64,000 nt of DNA. Origin: Denitrovibrio acetiphilus DSM 12809 (lineage in GTDB: Bacteria; Chrysiogenota; Deferribacteres; Deferribacterales; Geovibrionaceae). The notes under the pieces are model-generated. The model was not told the origin of the DNA and ran no database searches. It worked only from the letters and a program-made list of their open reading frames with translations. Made by a program: the position numbers and the translations under genes. Shown here one piece after another: positions 16,320-25,053 of the stretch (position 1 is its first letter; every line of letters begins with the position of its first letter). Location of the stretch: positions 1,426,001 through 1,490,000 of the forward strand of contig NC_013943.1 of NCBI RefSeq assembly GCF_000025725.1, read 5' to 3'.

Positions 16320-17006
16320 TCACGGGGTATCAGAAACAAGCTTAAACCGCTTTTCGGGTCTCCCTACAGTGCCGTAGTCTATATCAACAGTCAGAATCCC
16401 CGCACCGGTAAGATACTCCAGATATCGCCTCGCAGTATTTCTGCTGGCTCCTATATATCTGCCGACTTCGTCTGAGCTCATCGCCTCGTGCTTTTTTTCA
16501 AAGACAGATATTATCTTTTTGAGTGTAATGGGGTCTATTCCTTTTGGCATGTTCTGAGTGTTTATGACGGCTTCTGAATGTCTGTCCAGCAGGCTGTCTA
16601 TATCATTCTGCTCCAGTGTTTTCTCGCAGCGTATCTCTTTAAGGTAATCTTTGAATCTGTTGAGGGATTTATTAAACCTCTCGAACACAACAGGCTTTAC
16701 GATATAGTCAAAAGCTCCCCCTCTGACAGCTTCCTGAAGCACTGACACGTCCCTTGCCGCTGTAATGAGTATTATATCGGTAAGTATCCCGGAACTGCGT
16801 ATCTTCCAGAGAAAGTCCATGCCTGAGCCTTCCGGAAAGTACATATCAAGAAGAACAAGCTCTGGTTTGAGTATCTCTGTCATTTCAAATGCATCTGCCA
16901 GACCGTTTGCAATACCCACAACATCGAACCCTTCAACTTTTTCTGTAAAACGTCTGTGTAAATTGGCAATATTGACATCATCTTCAACTATGAGAACTTT
17001 TATCAC
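16320..17006 (-). CDS. dcuR: Response regulator, DcuR/CitB family
   Basis: The protein has 228 residues. The receiver domain (1-120) has the acidic pair Asp9/Asp10, phospho-acceptor Asp54 (LVLLDMYFP) and Lys104 (YIVKPV). The C-terminal winged or helix-turn-helix region (about 165-225) ends with RRYLEYLTGAGIL and VGRPEKRFKL, typical of the DcuR/DctR/CitB group that activates C4-dicarboxylate and citrate genes. It overlaps the kinase gene by 4 nt and is followed by the dcuB-like exchanger. Confidence 0.88.
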   Translation of the reverse strand: MIKVLIVEDDVNIANLHRRFTEKVEGFDVVGIANGLADAFEMTEILKPELVLLDMYFPEGSGMDFLWKIRSSGILTDIILITAARDVSVLQEAVRGGAFDYIVKPVVFERFNKSLNRFKDYLKEIRCEKTLEQNDIDSLLDRHSEAVINTQNMPKGIDPITLKKIISVFEKKHEAMSSDEVGRYIGASRNTARRYLEYLTGAGILTVDIDYGTVGRPEKRFKLVSDTP

Positions 17007-18604
17007 GCCTCCGCCCCCTTCTTCGGTACTTTAACACTTAAATATGCTCCGCCCAGTCTTTCGGATATTCCTGTCTCTATTGTTGCTCCTAAAGCGTTTT
17101 TAGCCATCGTAACGTTATAAAGCCCTATTCCTCTGCTGCCTGATTTGGTTGATATCCCTTTCTGGAATATATCAAGTCCTTCCGGCAAACCCTTTCCGGT
17201 ATCTTCAACCTGAATATAAAAGTTTTCACTGTCTTCATACAATCCGACAGAGATAAGCGGTTTGCGGTCTTTGTTTTCTGTAGCAGCGTCTATTCCGTTG
17301 TCTATCAGATTACCGAGGATAGTGAGTATATGTTCCGGCATGGATGGGGCTTCGAGCCATCCGCCGTTAAAGTCCAGCTCAAATCCGCACAGAAGCTCCC
17401 CTGCTCTGTTGTATTTCCCAAGTATAACACCTGCCACCATAGAGCAGTTTATCTGTTTGTCTGTGAATTCTACAAGTCTATGATAGCCTTCTGACTCTTT
17501 TAGTATAATGTTTTTTGCCTCATCATATTCTTCAAGCTGCAAAAGTCCGCTGATAGTGTGCAGTTTATTTGAATATTCGTGGCTTTGCACACGGAGCAGT
17601 TCCGAGCACTGTAAAGCCTGCTTCAGCTCATAGTTGAGGTAATCTATCTCACCTTTCTTTCTGAAGGTAGCAACGGCTCCGGTAGTCTTTCCGTTGATTA
17701 TAGTAGGGATGATGTTGAACATCATAATACTGCCGTTAACAAATATCTCCTCATCCCTTGCTTCCTGCATATCTACAGCCCTCTGAATGACATATGCCTG
17801 TGGGAGTATTTCGTCTATGTTGGTGCCGGTCTCTATTGCCCCGAGCAGTCTTGATGCCTCGTTGTTGTTGAAACGTATATGTCCGTCAATGTCTACTGCA
17901 ATTATTGCTGCACGGACACTGTTTAGAATTATCTCTCTTTCGGTATGCATGGATGCTATTTCAGAAGGTTCAAGCCCGAGAGTAAGTTTTTTCACGTATC
18001 CGCCGATTAGATTTGCACCAACCAGCCCCACAAACAACATAGCAAAAAGATAGGCAAGAGGTTCTTTCTGGGCATTATGAACCAGTTTAAGCACGCTTGT
18101 TTCCAGATATCCCACTGAAACAAATCCCAGTATCTCACCGGTCTTATCCCTTACAGGGGCAAAGCCTCTCAGTGAATATCCCAGTGTACCTTCTGCCCAT
18201 GAGGTATAAATCTTCCCTTGTTCTACAGACGGAGAGTAATCCCCCCCGACAAACTGTTTTCCTATTCTCTCTTTCACCGGATGCGCAAGTCTTATCCCGT
18301 CTTTCCGTGCCACAACGATAAACTGTGCATTGACTGCTTTCTGCATGTCTACCATTTTCTGCTGAAGCTCAGGATTTGTTTCACCCTCTTTCAGTGCGTC
18401 TATCACAATGGGCATTTTGGCTATTATTTTTGCCAATCCAAGGGTTTTTTCACGATGAGACTGTTCAAGGTACTGCCCGACTATTCCATTAAATATAACA
18501 GCAGTAACAAGTATCTGCAGGCAGGCAAGCACAGAAAGCATAATAACCATCTGACCTTTGATAGATTTCGGAATAAATAGTAATAGACCTTTTCCAGCTT
18601 TCAT
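17003..18604 (-). CDS. dcuS: Sensor histidine kinase, DcuS/CitA family
   Basis: The protein has 533 residues. Transmembrane segments lie at about 18-38 and 183-202 and enclose a periplasmic PDC/Cache sensor. Arg105 and His108 (IRLAHP) and Arg146 with Phe148 (LRGF) sit where DcuS binds dicarboxylate. A cytoplasmic PAS domain follows (about 220-320), then the DcuS-type phospho-acceptor His342 (SHEYSNKLH) and an HATPase (about 420-530, with DNGIDAA, DTGKGLP, GSRGIGLYN). It is predicted to sense external fumarate, malate or succinate and phosphorylate the adjacent regulator. Specificity for C4-acids rather than citrate is inferred from residues and neighbours. Confidence 0.88.
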   Translation of the reverse strand: MKAGKGLLLFIPKSIKGQMVIMLSVLACLQILVTAVIFNGIVGQYLEQSHREKTLGLAKIIAKMPIVIDALKEGETNPELQQKMVDMQKAVNAQFIVVARKDGIRLAHPVKERIGKQFVGGDYSPSVEQGKIYTSWAEGTLGYSLRGFAPVRDKTGEILGFVSVGYLETSVLKLVHNAQKEPLAYLFAMLFVGLVGANLIGGYVKKLTLGLEPSEIASMHTEREIILNSVRAAIIAVDIDGHIRFNNNEASRLLGAIETGTNIDEILPQAYVIQRAVDMQEARDEEIFVNGSIMMFNIIPTIINGKTTGAVATFRKKGEIDYLNYELKQALQCSELLRVQSHEYSNKLHTISGLLQLEEYDEAKNIILKESEGYHRLVEFTDKQINCSMVAGVILGKYNRAGELLCGFELDFNGGWLEAPSMPEHILTILGNLIDNGIDAATENKDRKPLISVGLYEDSENFYIQVEDTGKGLPEGLDIFQKGISTKSGSRGIGLYNVTMAKNALGATIETGISERLGGAYLSVKVPKKGAEA

Positions 18605-18680
18605 ATCACATCCGTATGATTTGTTTCTTTAAATATACCTCCATATGAATAACTTACAACCATGTTTTGCATATATCACT

Positions 18681-18708
18681 TTGACTTTTCTGCTAAAGTC
18701 AGTAATAT
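18681..18708 (+). promoter_or_regulatory. Promoter placed against the glycosyltransferase start
   Basis: TTGACT (18681-18686), 16-bp spacer, TAATAT (18703-18708). The expected transcription start is about 18715, only some 3 nt before the ATG at 18718, and no purine-rich ribosome site precedes the ATG. The transcript may be leaderless. Confidence 0.55.
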
Positions 18709-18717
18709 TAGTGTCTT

Positions 18718-19803
18718 ATGAAAATACTTCACATAGACACAGGTAAAGAATGGCGTGGCGGACAGAGACAGGCTCTGTTTCTGCATGAGGGACTGCTGGA
18801 ATACGGTATAGAATCCATCATTGTGTGTAACGCACATGGGCAGCTTTGCAGAAAAAACATTAACGGCATAGTGCCAGTAACTTTCAAGGGTGAAGCAGAC
18901 CTGAGCTTTCTTTCAGAATTAAAACGAATTATCAAAGAATTTCAGCCGGATATTGTACACACTCATGATGCCCACTCACTCACCCCTGCCCTCTTCGCAA
19001 AAGTCACAGGGAGAAGCTTCAGGCTTATCAACACCCGCAGGGTGGATTTCAGTATAAACAAGGGGTTCATCAGCAGGAAAAAGTATAACAATGACAAGGT
19101 TGACAGAGTTGTTGCTATTTCAGAGGCAATAAAGGATATGCTGATTAAAGACGGTGTCAAACCTGAGAAAGTACCTGTAATCAACAGCGGAGTACGCTTT
19201 CCGAATAGTATCAACTACAGCAAAGTTCTTGAACTGAGAGAAAAATATGAAATCACACCTGAGACATATATTGTCGGATGTGTTGCCAATATTGCTGACC
19301 ATAAAGACCACAAAGTTCTGTTAAGCGCTTATGACAAGTTTTACAGGGTAGTTGGCGGAACAAAGCTTATCCTCGTCGGAGACGGACCGCTGATGGAAGA
19401 GATCAGAGAGTTTTCTGAAACACTTGAAAGCCGAAGCAGTATCATATTCACCGGTTATTCAGACTATGTTTACGAGCACATCGCACTTTTTGATATTTTT
19501 TGTATGTCATCGAAAACCGAAGGGTTATGTACTTCTATAATTGATGCTTTCTTTATGGGACGTCCTGTTATAGCCACCAGAGCTGGCGGTATACCGGAGC
19601 TTGTGAAGCATAAGTTTAACGGGTTATTAAGTGATGTAGGCGACATAGACGAATTCGCTGAGAATCTCCTTGAGATATATGACGACATGCCTATGGAGAA
19701 TAAATTTTCAGCAAACGGCTACCATACTGCCCTTAAATTCAGTGACGGCGGGATGGTGAGTAAATATATCAATCTATACAAAGAACTTTTATCAGGCAGA
19801 TAG
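18718..19803 (+). CDS. Group 1 (GT4) glycosyltransferase
   Basis: The protein has 361 residues with a GT-B fold. The N-terminal Rossmann half begins MKILHIDTGKEWRGGQRQ and contains DIVHTHDAHS. The C-terminal half holds the donor-binding KTEGLCTSIIDAFFMGRPVI and RAGGIPELV segments typical of GT4 retaining transferases. No membrane segment is seen. It probably adds a sugar to a cell-surface glycan or lipid; donor and acceptor are unknown. It stands alone, divergent from the dcuS-like gene, and its last 12 bp overlap the convergent folA gene. Confidence 0.9.
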   Translation: MKILHIDTGKEWRGGQRQALFLHEGLLEYGIESIIVCNAHGQLCRKNINGIVPVTFKGEADLSFLSELKRIIKEFQPDIVHTHDAHSLTPALFAKVTGRSFRLINTRRVDFSINKGFISRKKYNNDKVDRVVAISEAIKDMLIKDGVKPEKVPVINSGVRFPNSINYSKVLELREKYEITPETYIVGCVANIADHKDHKVLLSAYDKFYRVVGGTKLILVGDGPLMEEIREFSETLESRSSIIFTGYSDYVYEHIALFDIFCMSSKTEGLCTSIIDAFFMGRPVIATRAGGIPELVKHKFNGLLSDVGDIDEFAENLLEIYDDMPMENKFSANGYHTALKFSDGGMVSKYINLYKELLSGR

Positions 19804-20262
19804 CCGAACAAATTTTTTATATATAAAATCCCCATACTCTTCCGTCTCTGTTACCTTCCATCTGCTTTCGTCAAATTCAGGGAAAAAAGTGTCCCCATCA
19901 TAGTTCTCTTTAATGTATGAAATGTGCATTTCATCAACCATATCAACGGCATCTGAATAGATTTGCCCTCCGCCGATAAAAAAGAGAGTTTTGTCATATT
20001 CTTCAGCAGCTTTTATACATTCCTGAACAGAACCGAAAACACGGCACCCGTCATATTCTTTTCCAGAGCGGGTTATTACAAAGTTTTCCCTGTTAGGCAG
20101 CGGTCTGCCTATGGATTCATATGTTTTTCTTCCCATGGCTATTATGTGCCCTGTAGTTTTTGCTTTGAATAGCTTAAGGTCTTCGGGCAGATGCCATGGC
20201 ATATCGTTGTTCTTACCTATCACGCGGTCTTTTGTCATTGCAACGATGAGTGCTTTTGTCAT
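19792..20262 (-). CDS. folA: Dihydrofolate reductase
   Basis: The protein has 156 residues, normal for bacterial DHFR. Motifs: IGKNNDMPWHLPEDLKLFK (substrate loop, with Asp as the catalytic acid), AMGRKTYESIGRPLPNR (NADPH site) and FFIGGGQIY (GGG pyrophosphate loop). It reduces dihydrofolate to tetrahydrofolate with NADPH in the cytoplasm, regenerating the folate oxidised by thymidylate synthase. The start overlaps the thyA stop by 4 nt, so the two are translationally coupled. Confidence 0.95.
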   Translation of the reverse strand: MTKALIVAMTKDRVIGKNNDMPWHLPEDLKLFKAKTTGHIIAMGRKTYESIGRPLPNRENFVITRSGKEYDGCRVFGSVQECIKAAEEYDKTLFFIGGGQIYSDAVDMVDEMHISYIKENYDGDTFFPEFDESRWKVTETEEYGDFIYKKFVRLSA

Positions 20263-21122
20263 ACAGCAACCTCAAAACGTATACCAGGATGTGACTCGTA
20301 ATCAACAAGCTTGATATCAGCAAACGAGAGCTGATCAAAAGGCTTGTCCGCTATTTCTACTTTAGGCAGTGTAAGAGGTTCTCTTTCGAGCTGTTCTTTC
20401 AACCCTTCCATGTGGTTTTCATAGATGTGAGCATCAATTATTGTATGTGCGAACTCACCGACCTTAAGCCCTGTTTCTTTTGCTAGCATCATCGTTAGGA
20501 GTGCATAGCATGAAAGGTTGAAAGGTATACCAAGTGCTATGTCTCCTGAGCGCTGTGTAAGGTGACAGTTGAGCTTACCGGCTTTCACTGAAAAACAATA
20601 GGTATAGTGGCATGGCGGAAGTTTGCTTTCTGCTGCATTGGCCGGATGCCACGCAGAGACCACAAGTCTGCGTTGTGCAGAGCAGTTAGGGTTATTTTTC
20701 ACTTCTTTAAGGTTGTCGATAACATATTGTATCTGATCAAAAACCATCTGACCTGTCTCTGGGTCTTTGTGGGTCCATTTTTTACCCCAGTTTTCTCCGT
20801 TCAGCCCTTTTTCAGGTACAGGAAACCTTCTCCAGAATCTACCGTAAGCAGTTTCCAGAAGCCCTTCTTCGTCAGCCCATGCGTCCCATATTTTTGTTTT
20901 TGTACGGAGGTCTTTGATATGTTCCTCACCTGAGAGATACCAGAAGAGTTCATGTACCATAGAGTTGAAAAACATCTTTTTTGTGGTTAATAGAGGATAT
21001 CCGTCTGCCAGATTAACTCTGTAAAAATAACTGAAAACACTGTATGTTGCCACGCCTGTTCTGTTCGGGAGATATACTCCGTTATCCATAACATACCTGA
21101 CCATATCCTTGTAAACCTGCAT
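20259..21122 (-). CDS. thyA: Thymidylate synthase
   Basis: The protein has 287 residues from ATG 21122, which has GGAGG 5 nt upstream; the longer frame from 21134 would put this site inside the coding region. Motifs: NRTGVATYSVF (phosphate-binding Arg), LPPCHYTYCF (nucleophilic Cys) and QRSGDIALGIPFNL (dUMP binding). It methylates dUMP to dTMP with methylene-tetrahydrofolate. It forms a coupled pair with folA at the end of a long leftward gene string. Confidence 0.95.
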   Translation of the reverse strand: MQVYKDMVRYVMDNGVYLPNRTGVATYSVFSYFYRVNLADGYPLLTTKKMFFNSMVHELFWYLSGEEHIKDLRTKTKIWDAWADEEGLLETAYGRFWRRFPVPEKGLNGENWGKKWTHKDPETGQMVFDQIQYVIDNLKEVKNNPNCSAQRRLVVSAWHPANAAESKLPPCHYTYCFSVKAGKLNCHLTQRSGDIALGIPFNLSCYALLTMMLAKETGLKVGEFAHTIIDAHIYENHMEGLKEQLEREPLTLPKVEIADKPFDQLSFADIKLVDYESHPGIRFEVAV

Positions 21123-21150
21123 CATATCCTCCATCGCCTAAGCTGTTGTA

Positions 21151-21813
21151 TTATTTATAAAATCTTTTTAGAAAGTTCGGACTTACTCCCAGATAGTAAA
21201 GAGTGATGATAGACCAATTGCGCATACATGTGAAGAGAAATCCCTCTTGCTCCCATCTTCTGGCGGATGTTCTCACAGGGGTACCAGACAGATAGATACG
21301 CTTTTTTTTACGTTTCATGTCCTGCATAAAACGCACATCTTCCATCAATGATATATTTTGGAATCCGCCCACAGCTTCAAAAGCCTCTCTTGTACAGAAC
21401 AAAGCCTGATCGCCGTATGGAATCCTGGTTATTCTGTTTCTGATGCTCACGCCTTTCTCGATTATTCTGAATATAAACTTTCGGTTGTCTATCTCAAGGT
21501 GAAATGCTCCAACATCATAACCAGAAAGTACATCGCGCACCTCTGTTTCAAATCCATCAGGAAGGATAGTATCCGCATGGAGAAAAACGAGTAAATCACC
21601 TGTTGCTTTCCCAGCTCCGGTATTCATCTGAATACCTCTACCTTTGCTTGAACTAACGCACATAACACTATTATCATTGATAGATTTTACTGTTTCCCCA
21701 TTCGGGTCACAAATAACAATTTCACAATCAGACTTGCTCCTGATATCTCGGATAAGATCATTTATACGAGCCTGTTCGTTATAAACAGGGATTATCACAC
21801 TGACTTTCATCAA
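21151..21813 (-). CDS. GT2 glycosyltransferase, TIGR04283 type
   Basis: The protein has 220 residues. The GT-A core begins VSVIIPVYNEQARI, with GAGKATGDLLVFLHADT (donor site with a DxD-like HAD), YGDQALFCTREAFEAVGGF and SLMEDVRF. The C-terminus has no clear multi-pass membrane domain. TIGR04283 proteins are annotated in databases as arsenosugar-type glycosyltransferases and often sit with TIGR04282 proteins, as here (23830-24471). No ArsM methyltransferase or radical-SAM ArsS is in the window, so the real substrate is open. It overlaps the TVP38 gene by 4 nt. Confidence 0.85.
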   Translation of the reverse strand: MMKVSVIIPVYNEQARINDLIRDIRSKSDCEIVICDPNGETVKSINDNSVMCVSSSKGRGIQMNTGAGKATGDLLVFLHADTILPDGFETEVRDVLSGYDVGAFHLEIDNRKFIFRIIEKGVSIRNRITRIPYGDQALFCTREAFEAVGGFQNISLMEDVRFMQDMKRKKKRIYLSGTPVRTSARRWEQEGFLFTCMRNWSIITLYYLGVSPNFLKRFYK

Positions 21814-22478
21814 CGCCTCTTAATCTTTTTATATGCCACGGGAATGAGCATCAGAGCCCCCAACAGAACAAAGGCGGAAAGCATTTCTGGTGAAAAGATA
21901 TCGGACAGAGAGCTGATATTGTTCAGCCTGCTGCCTGCGTATACAAACACAAATCCGCCGGGTATCATCCCGATATAGCTTGTCCATATAAAGGTTCCGA
22001 AGCGGAGTTTTGTTAGTCCGGCAAGTATATTTATCAGAAAGTATGGAAAGGCAGGTATGAGCCTGAGAGTCAGCATATAGAGATATCCGTTGGTCTCAAG
22101 CTCTCTGTTTAGCCTCTGAAGCTGTTTCGCATATTTGACATTCAAAGACGACCCCATTATGTATCTGGCAGTAAGGAACCCTATCCCAGCCCCCAAGGTA
22201 GCAGATGTTACAGCAAATACAGTTCCCGCTATCGCTCCGAAAACATAACCGCCGCCGATACTCAATATGACAGCACCGGGGATATTAAGTCCGGCAACTA
22301 CCATATAGATAACAACATAAAGCCCTACAGAACTTATGTAATGGTCAGCCACGTAAATCCTAAGAGCATCACCGTTTGCCTTCAAAGCTTCCAGAGTCAG
22401 AAGCTCGGCATACTCACTCTGCCTGAGCCAGAGAGCAGCAGCAATTATTATAACAAGGACTATGAGTTTCTTTATCAC
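21810..22478 (-). CDS. TVP38/TMEM64-family membrane protein
   Basis: The protein has 222 residues. A signal-anchor-like first helix (about 4-20) and further membrane segments at about 50-85, 90-110, 135-165, 170-190 and 195-215 are visible. The VTT-domain signature is present: GLNIPGAVILSIGGGYVFG followed by GAGIGFLTARYI and AFPYFLINILAGLTKLRF. DedA/TVP38 proteins are implicated in lipid scrambling or half-transporter functions. It overlaps both neighbours by 4 nt, in a string with a flavoprotein oxidoreductase and two glycosyltransferases; a TVP38 and disulfide-oxidoreductase pair is often seen together. Confidence 0.88.
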   Translation of the reverse strand: MIKKLIVLVIIIAAALWLRQSEYAELLTLEALKANGDALRIYVADHYISSVGLYVVIYMVVAGLNIPGAVILSIGGGYVFGAIAGTVFAVTSATLGAGIGFLTARYIMGSSLNVKYAKQLQRLNRELETNGYLYMLTLRLIPAFPYFLINILAGLTKLRFGTFIWTSYIGMIPGGFVFVYAGSRLNNISSLSDIFSPEMLSAFVLLGALMLIPVAYKKIKRR

Positions 22479-23833
22479 TTTCGCAAACCTCTAATAAATT
22501 TAACAAATACATTATTCATAAGCATGTCTATTGCTGCATATTTCGCAGGCTGCCTGACGCTATAGGAGTATGTCGGATATATATGCACCATATTTGCAAG
22601 CTTATGGAAGGGGATGTTGAATTTTTTAGCCACCATTACTTCATGAACAACTTCTCCTGCCCTGCTGCCTAATATATGTGCGCCTAATATTTTACCTTTT
22701 CTGTCAGTAATATATTTTGCAAGCCCTGTTGTTGAGCAGTCTGTAATTGCCCTATCTAGATGAGTATTTTCAAATTTATATACATGGATATTGTCACCAT
22801 ATTTATTTATTGCCTGCTCTTCGGTCAGTCCGCATCCGGCAAGTTCCGGTGATGTATATGTACACCACCCTATGTCTGCATAATTGACAGCTTTTTTGAG
22901 CGGAAGTAATGCGTTTCTTGTGGCTGTTACAGCTTCGTAGTCTGCCACGTGAGTAAATTGATAAGGGGGGACTACGTCTCCCGCTGCATATATATTTTTC
23001 GCTGTCGTACGAAGATATTTATCCACCACCACACCGTTTCTATCTGTCCCGACCCCTGCGGAGTTCAGGTTCATACCGTCAATATTAGGTCGTCTTCCAA
23101 CCGCAACAAGTATCTTTACTGCTTTAACAGTATCAACGGTGCCCTCAGTTTTCAGTGCTACAAATCCATCTCTCTGTTCAGCAGAAATAACTTTTGTTCC
23201 GGTGAGAATTTTGATTCCGTCCGATTCAAGTTTTTTTTGTAATATCCGCGAAAGTTCCCTGTCTTCGCGAGGCAGGATATTGTCTGACATCTCTACCACA
23301 GCAACATCAACTCCGAGATTATTCAGTGCAGATGCAAGCTCTATACCGATAGGACCGCCTCCGAGCACGACAACAGAAAGAGGCAGCTCTTTAATGCTAA
23401 AAATGCTTTCATTAGTAAGGTAGTTGATACTGTCAAGTCCTGATATAGGCGGGACAACAGGAGAGGAGCCCATTGCAAGCAAAAATCTACGGGCTGTGTA
23501 GCTGACATTATTTACTTCGATAGTCTGCGAATCGATAAAACGGGCAGCACCTTCAATAACGTCTATCCCCTCTTTTCTAAAGACATCAGGTGTTTCTGTC
23601 TGATAAATACGCTCTACCATCTCCCGCACATGTTCAAAAGCTCTAATGCCGGATGAAGGGTTAATAACAGAATAATGAAGGAGCGCTTTGCTTGGTATGC
23701 ATCCGAAATGAGTGCAGTCACCGCCAAGCTTGTATTTCTCAACTATCGCTGTTTTTTTGCCCAAACCGTTTGCAAATTTAGCAGCAACAAGTCCTGCGGA
23801 ACCACCACCTATTACAATAAAGTCATACTTCAT
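22475..23833 (-). CDS. FAD-dependent pyridine nucleotide-disulfide oxidoreductase (MerA/Lpd-like)
   Basis: The protein has 452 residues. FAD motif VIGGGSAGLVAAKFA at about 6-20, redox-active disulfide GGDCTHFGCIPSKAL (Cys at about 40 and 45), NAD motif VVLGGGPIGIELASAL, second FAD motif IYAAGDVV, and C-terminal dimerisation domain with HIYPTYSYSV. It lacks the N-terminal heavy-metal domain and the C-terminal vicinal cysteine pair of mercuric reductase, and no lipoyl-complex genes are nearby. So it is neither a proven MerA nor a proven dihydrolipoyl dehydrogenase. Substrate unknown. Confidence 0.88.
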   Translation of the reverse strand: MKYDFIVIGGGSAGLVAAKFANGLGKKTAIVEKYKLGGDCTHFGCIPSKALLHYSVINPSSGIRAFEHVREMVERIYQTETPDVFRKEGIDVIEGAARFIDSQTIEVNNVSYTARRFLLAMGSSPVVPPISGLDSINYLTNESIFSIKELPLSVVVLGGGPIGIELASALNNLGVDVAVVEMSDNILPREDRELSRILQKKLESDGIKILTGTKVISAEQRDGFVALKTEGTVDTVKAVKILVAVGRRPNIDGMNLNSAGVGTDRNGVVVDKYLRTTAKNIYAAGDVVPPYQFTHVADYEAVTATRNALLPLKKAVNYADIGWCTYTSPELAGCGLTEEQAINKYGDNIHVYKFENTHLDRAITDCSTTGLAKYITDRKGKILGAHILGSRAGEVVHEVMVAKKFNIPFHKLANMVHIYPTYSYSVRQPAKYAAIDMLMNNVFVKFIRGLRK

Positions 23834-24471
23834 AATGATATACCTGTTTTCCCTATTATGTCTTTCAGACTGTTTTTCATCCGTCTGACGTCATTGATAT
23901 CATCCAGATCACTCAGTGTTTTAAGCTTGCTGATCTTATAGTTTATTTCTTTAAAGGTCTTTATTGTGTCTTCAAAAACCTTGTCTGTACTCCATGTCAT
24001 TTTGTTAAAACAGACATCGGTCAAAGTGTTTTTATTAAAACCTATCAGATAGTAACCGCCGTCTTCAGCCGGACCTATCACTGCATCATGCTGATTGAGC
24101 ATTTCATCTGCCTGACAAATTATATCTATATTAAGATCAGGGATATCTGTTCCGGTGAGTACACATTTTTCGTAACCGTTTTCAAAAGCCGCCTTAAGCG
24201 CTTTGAACATCTTTTGCCCCAGATCAGTTCCGTCTTGCGGATAAAAAGTATATTCATCGCCAAGCCATTCTCTAAACTCATCAAGTCGTTCATAAGGCTG
24301 TATAAAAAGAAGCGTATCAATATTCGGAGCATAACAGGAGCGCAAAACTTGTTCTACCATCAGCTTATAAAATTCTGCCGCTCTCATGTCCCCCACAGAA
24401 GCACCAAGTCTTGTCTTGACCTTTCCAGTCTGCGGGTACTTTATAAAGACAATATGTGCCAGAGAGTTCAT
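23830..24471 (-). CDS. TIGR04282-type glycosyltransferase (DUF2064)
   Basis: The protein has 213 residues. N-terminal VFIKYPQTGKVKTRLGASVG is the nucleotide-binding loop of this nucleotidyl/glycosyl-transferase-like family; VLTGTDIPDLN and IGPAEDGGYYLIGF are further signatures. It is the usual genomic companion of TIGR04283 proteins, which lie two genes downstream here. It overlaps neighbours by 1 and 4 nt. Pathway naming as arsenosugar synthesis comes from the database family only. Confidence 0.85.
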   Translation of the reverse strand: MNSLAHIVFIKYPQTGKVKTRLGASVGDMRAAEFYKLMVEQVLRSCYAPNIDTLLFIQPYERLDEFREWLGDEYTFYPQDGTDLGQKMFKALKAAFENGYEKCVLTGTDIPDLNIDIICQADEMLNQHDAVIGPAEDGGYYLIGFNKNTLTDVCFNKMTWSTDKVFEDTIKTFKEINYKISKLKTLSDLDDINDVRRMKNSLKDIIGKTGISL

Positions 24472-25052
24472 TATTTCCTCTTTGTAAACGGTATCAGAGC
24501 CGGAACTTCACGCATATATTGCAGATATTCGGCCCCGAACTCCTTTTTGAGTTTACGTTCCTCATTAATTGTACCGAGAAGAAAATATAATGTAAGGATA
24601 ATGTTCAGATAAATATCTTTTACATCAAGAGGACGTACCCATATCAGGAGCAAAGAAACTGTGTAGTAAGGATGACGCACGTATGCAAGTGCACCTTTTT
24701 TAGTAAGCTCTGGTCTTTTGTAAATATAATTTTTACCATTTTTTTTAATAAGTATTTGTGTCAGACCGAGAAAAACTCCATTGTCGTAACTTCTTACTGC
24801 ATAAATGCCGAACCCCAGCCCCACTGTCCATACAAAAACATAAAAACTATAAGGGAATAAAGCCGGTTGAAATAAAGGTTCAGAAGGGAGATTATGATAT
24901 ATTAGAAAAATCGGTATAAACAGTAAAATAGATTGTAATACATAGAAAAAGCGGTACCACCATAAATAATAAAACCTTTTCATCAGCACAGCATCAGCAA
25001 GTACGCTATGAAGAATGCAGTACAGTACAAGCAAAATCAGAAATAAAAACAT
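24471..25052 (-). CDS. Membrane methyltransferase of the ICMT/PEMT-like superfamily
   Basis: The protein has 193 residues with about five hydrophobic helices. The C-terminal AdoMet-binding region is typical: VRHPYYTVSLLLIW (RHP motif) and NEERKLKKEFGAEYLQYMREVPALIPF (E-R...F-G-xx-Y-xx-Y). Such proteins methylate isoprenylcysteine, phospholipid headgroups or small thiols; the exact substrate cannot be read here. It starts 1 nt after the ptsP stop and its own stop overlaps the next start. Confidence 0.82.
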   Translation of the reverse strand: MFLFLILLVLYCILHSVLADAVLMKRFYYLWWYRFFYVLQSILLFIPIFLIYHNLPSEPLFQPALFPYSFYVFVWTVGLGFGIYAVRSYDNGVFLGLTQILIKKNGKNYIYKRPELTKKGALAYVRHPYYTVSLLLIWVRPLDVKDIYLNIILTLYFLLGTINEERKLKKEFGAEYLQYMREVPALIPFTKRK

Positions 25053-25053
25053 G

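Noticed and set aside
22475-23833. Mercuric reductase
   Set aside because: It lacks the C-terminal cysteine pair and the heavy-metal domain, and no mer genes are nearby.
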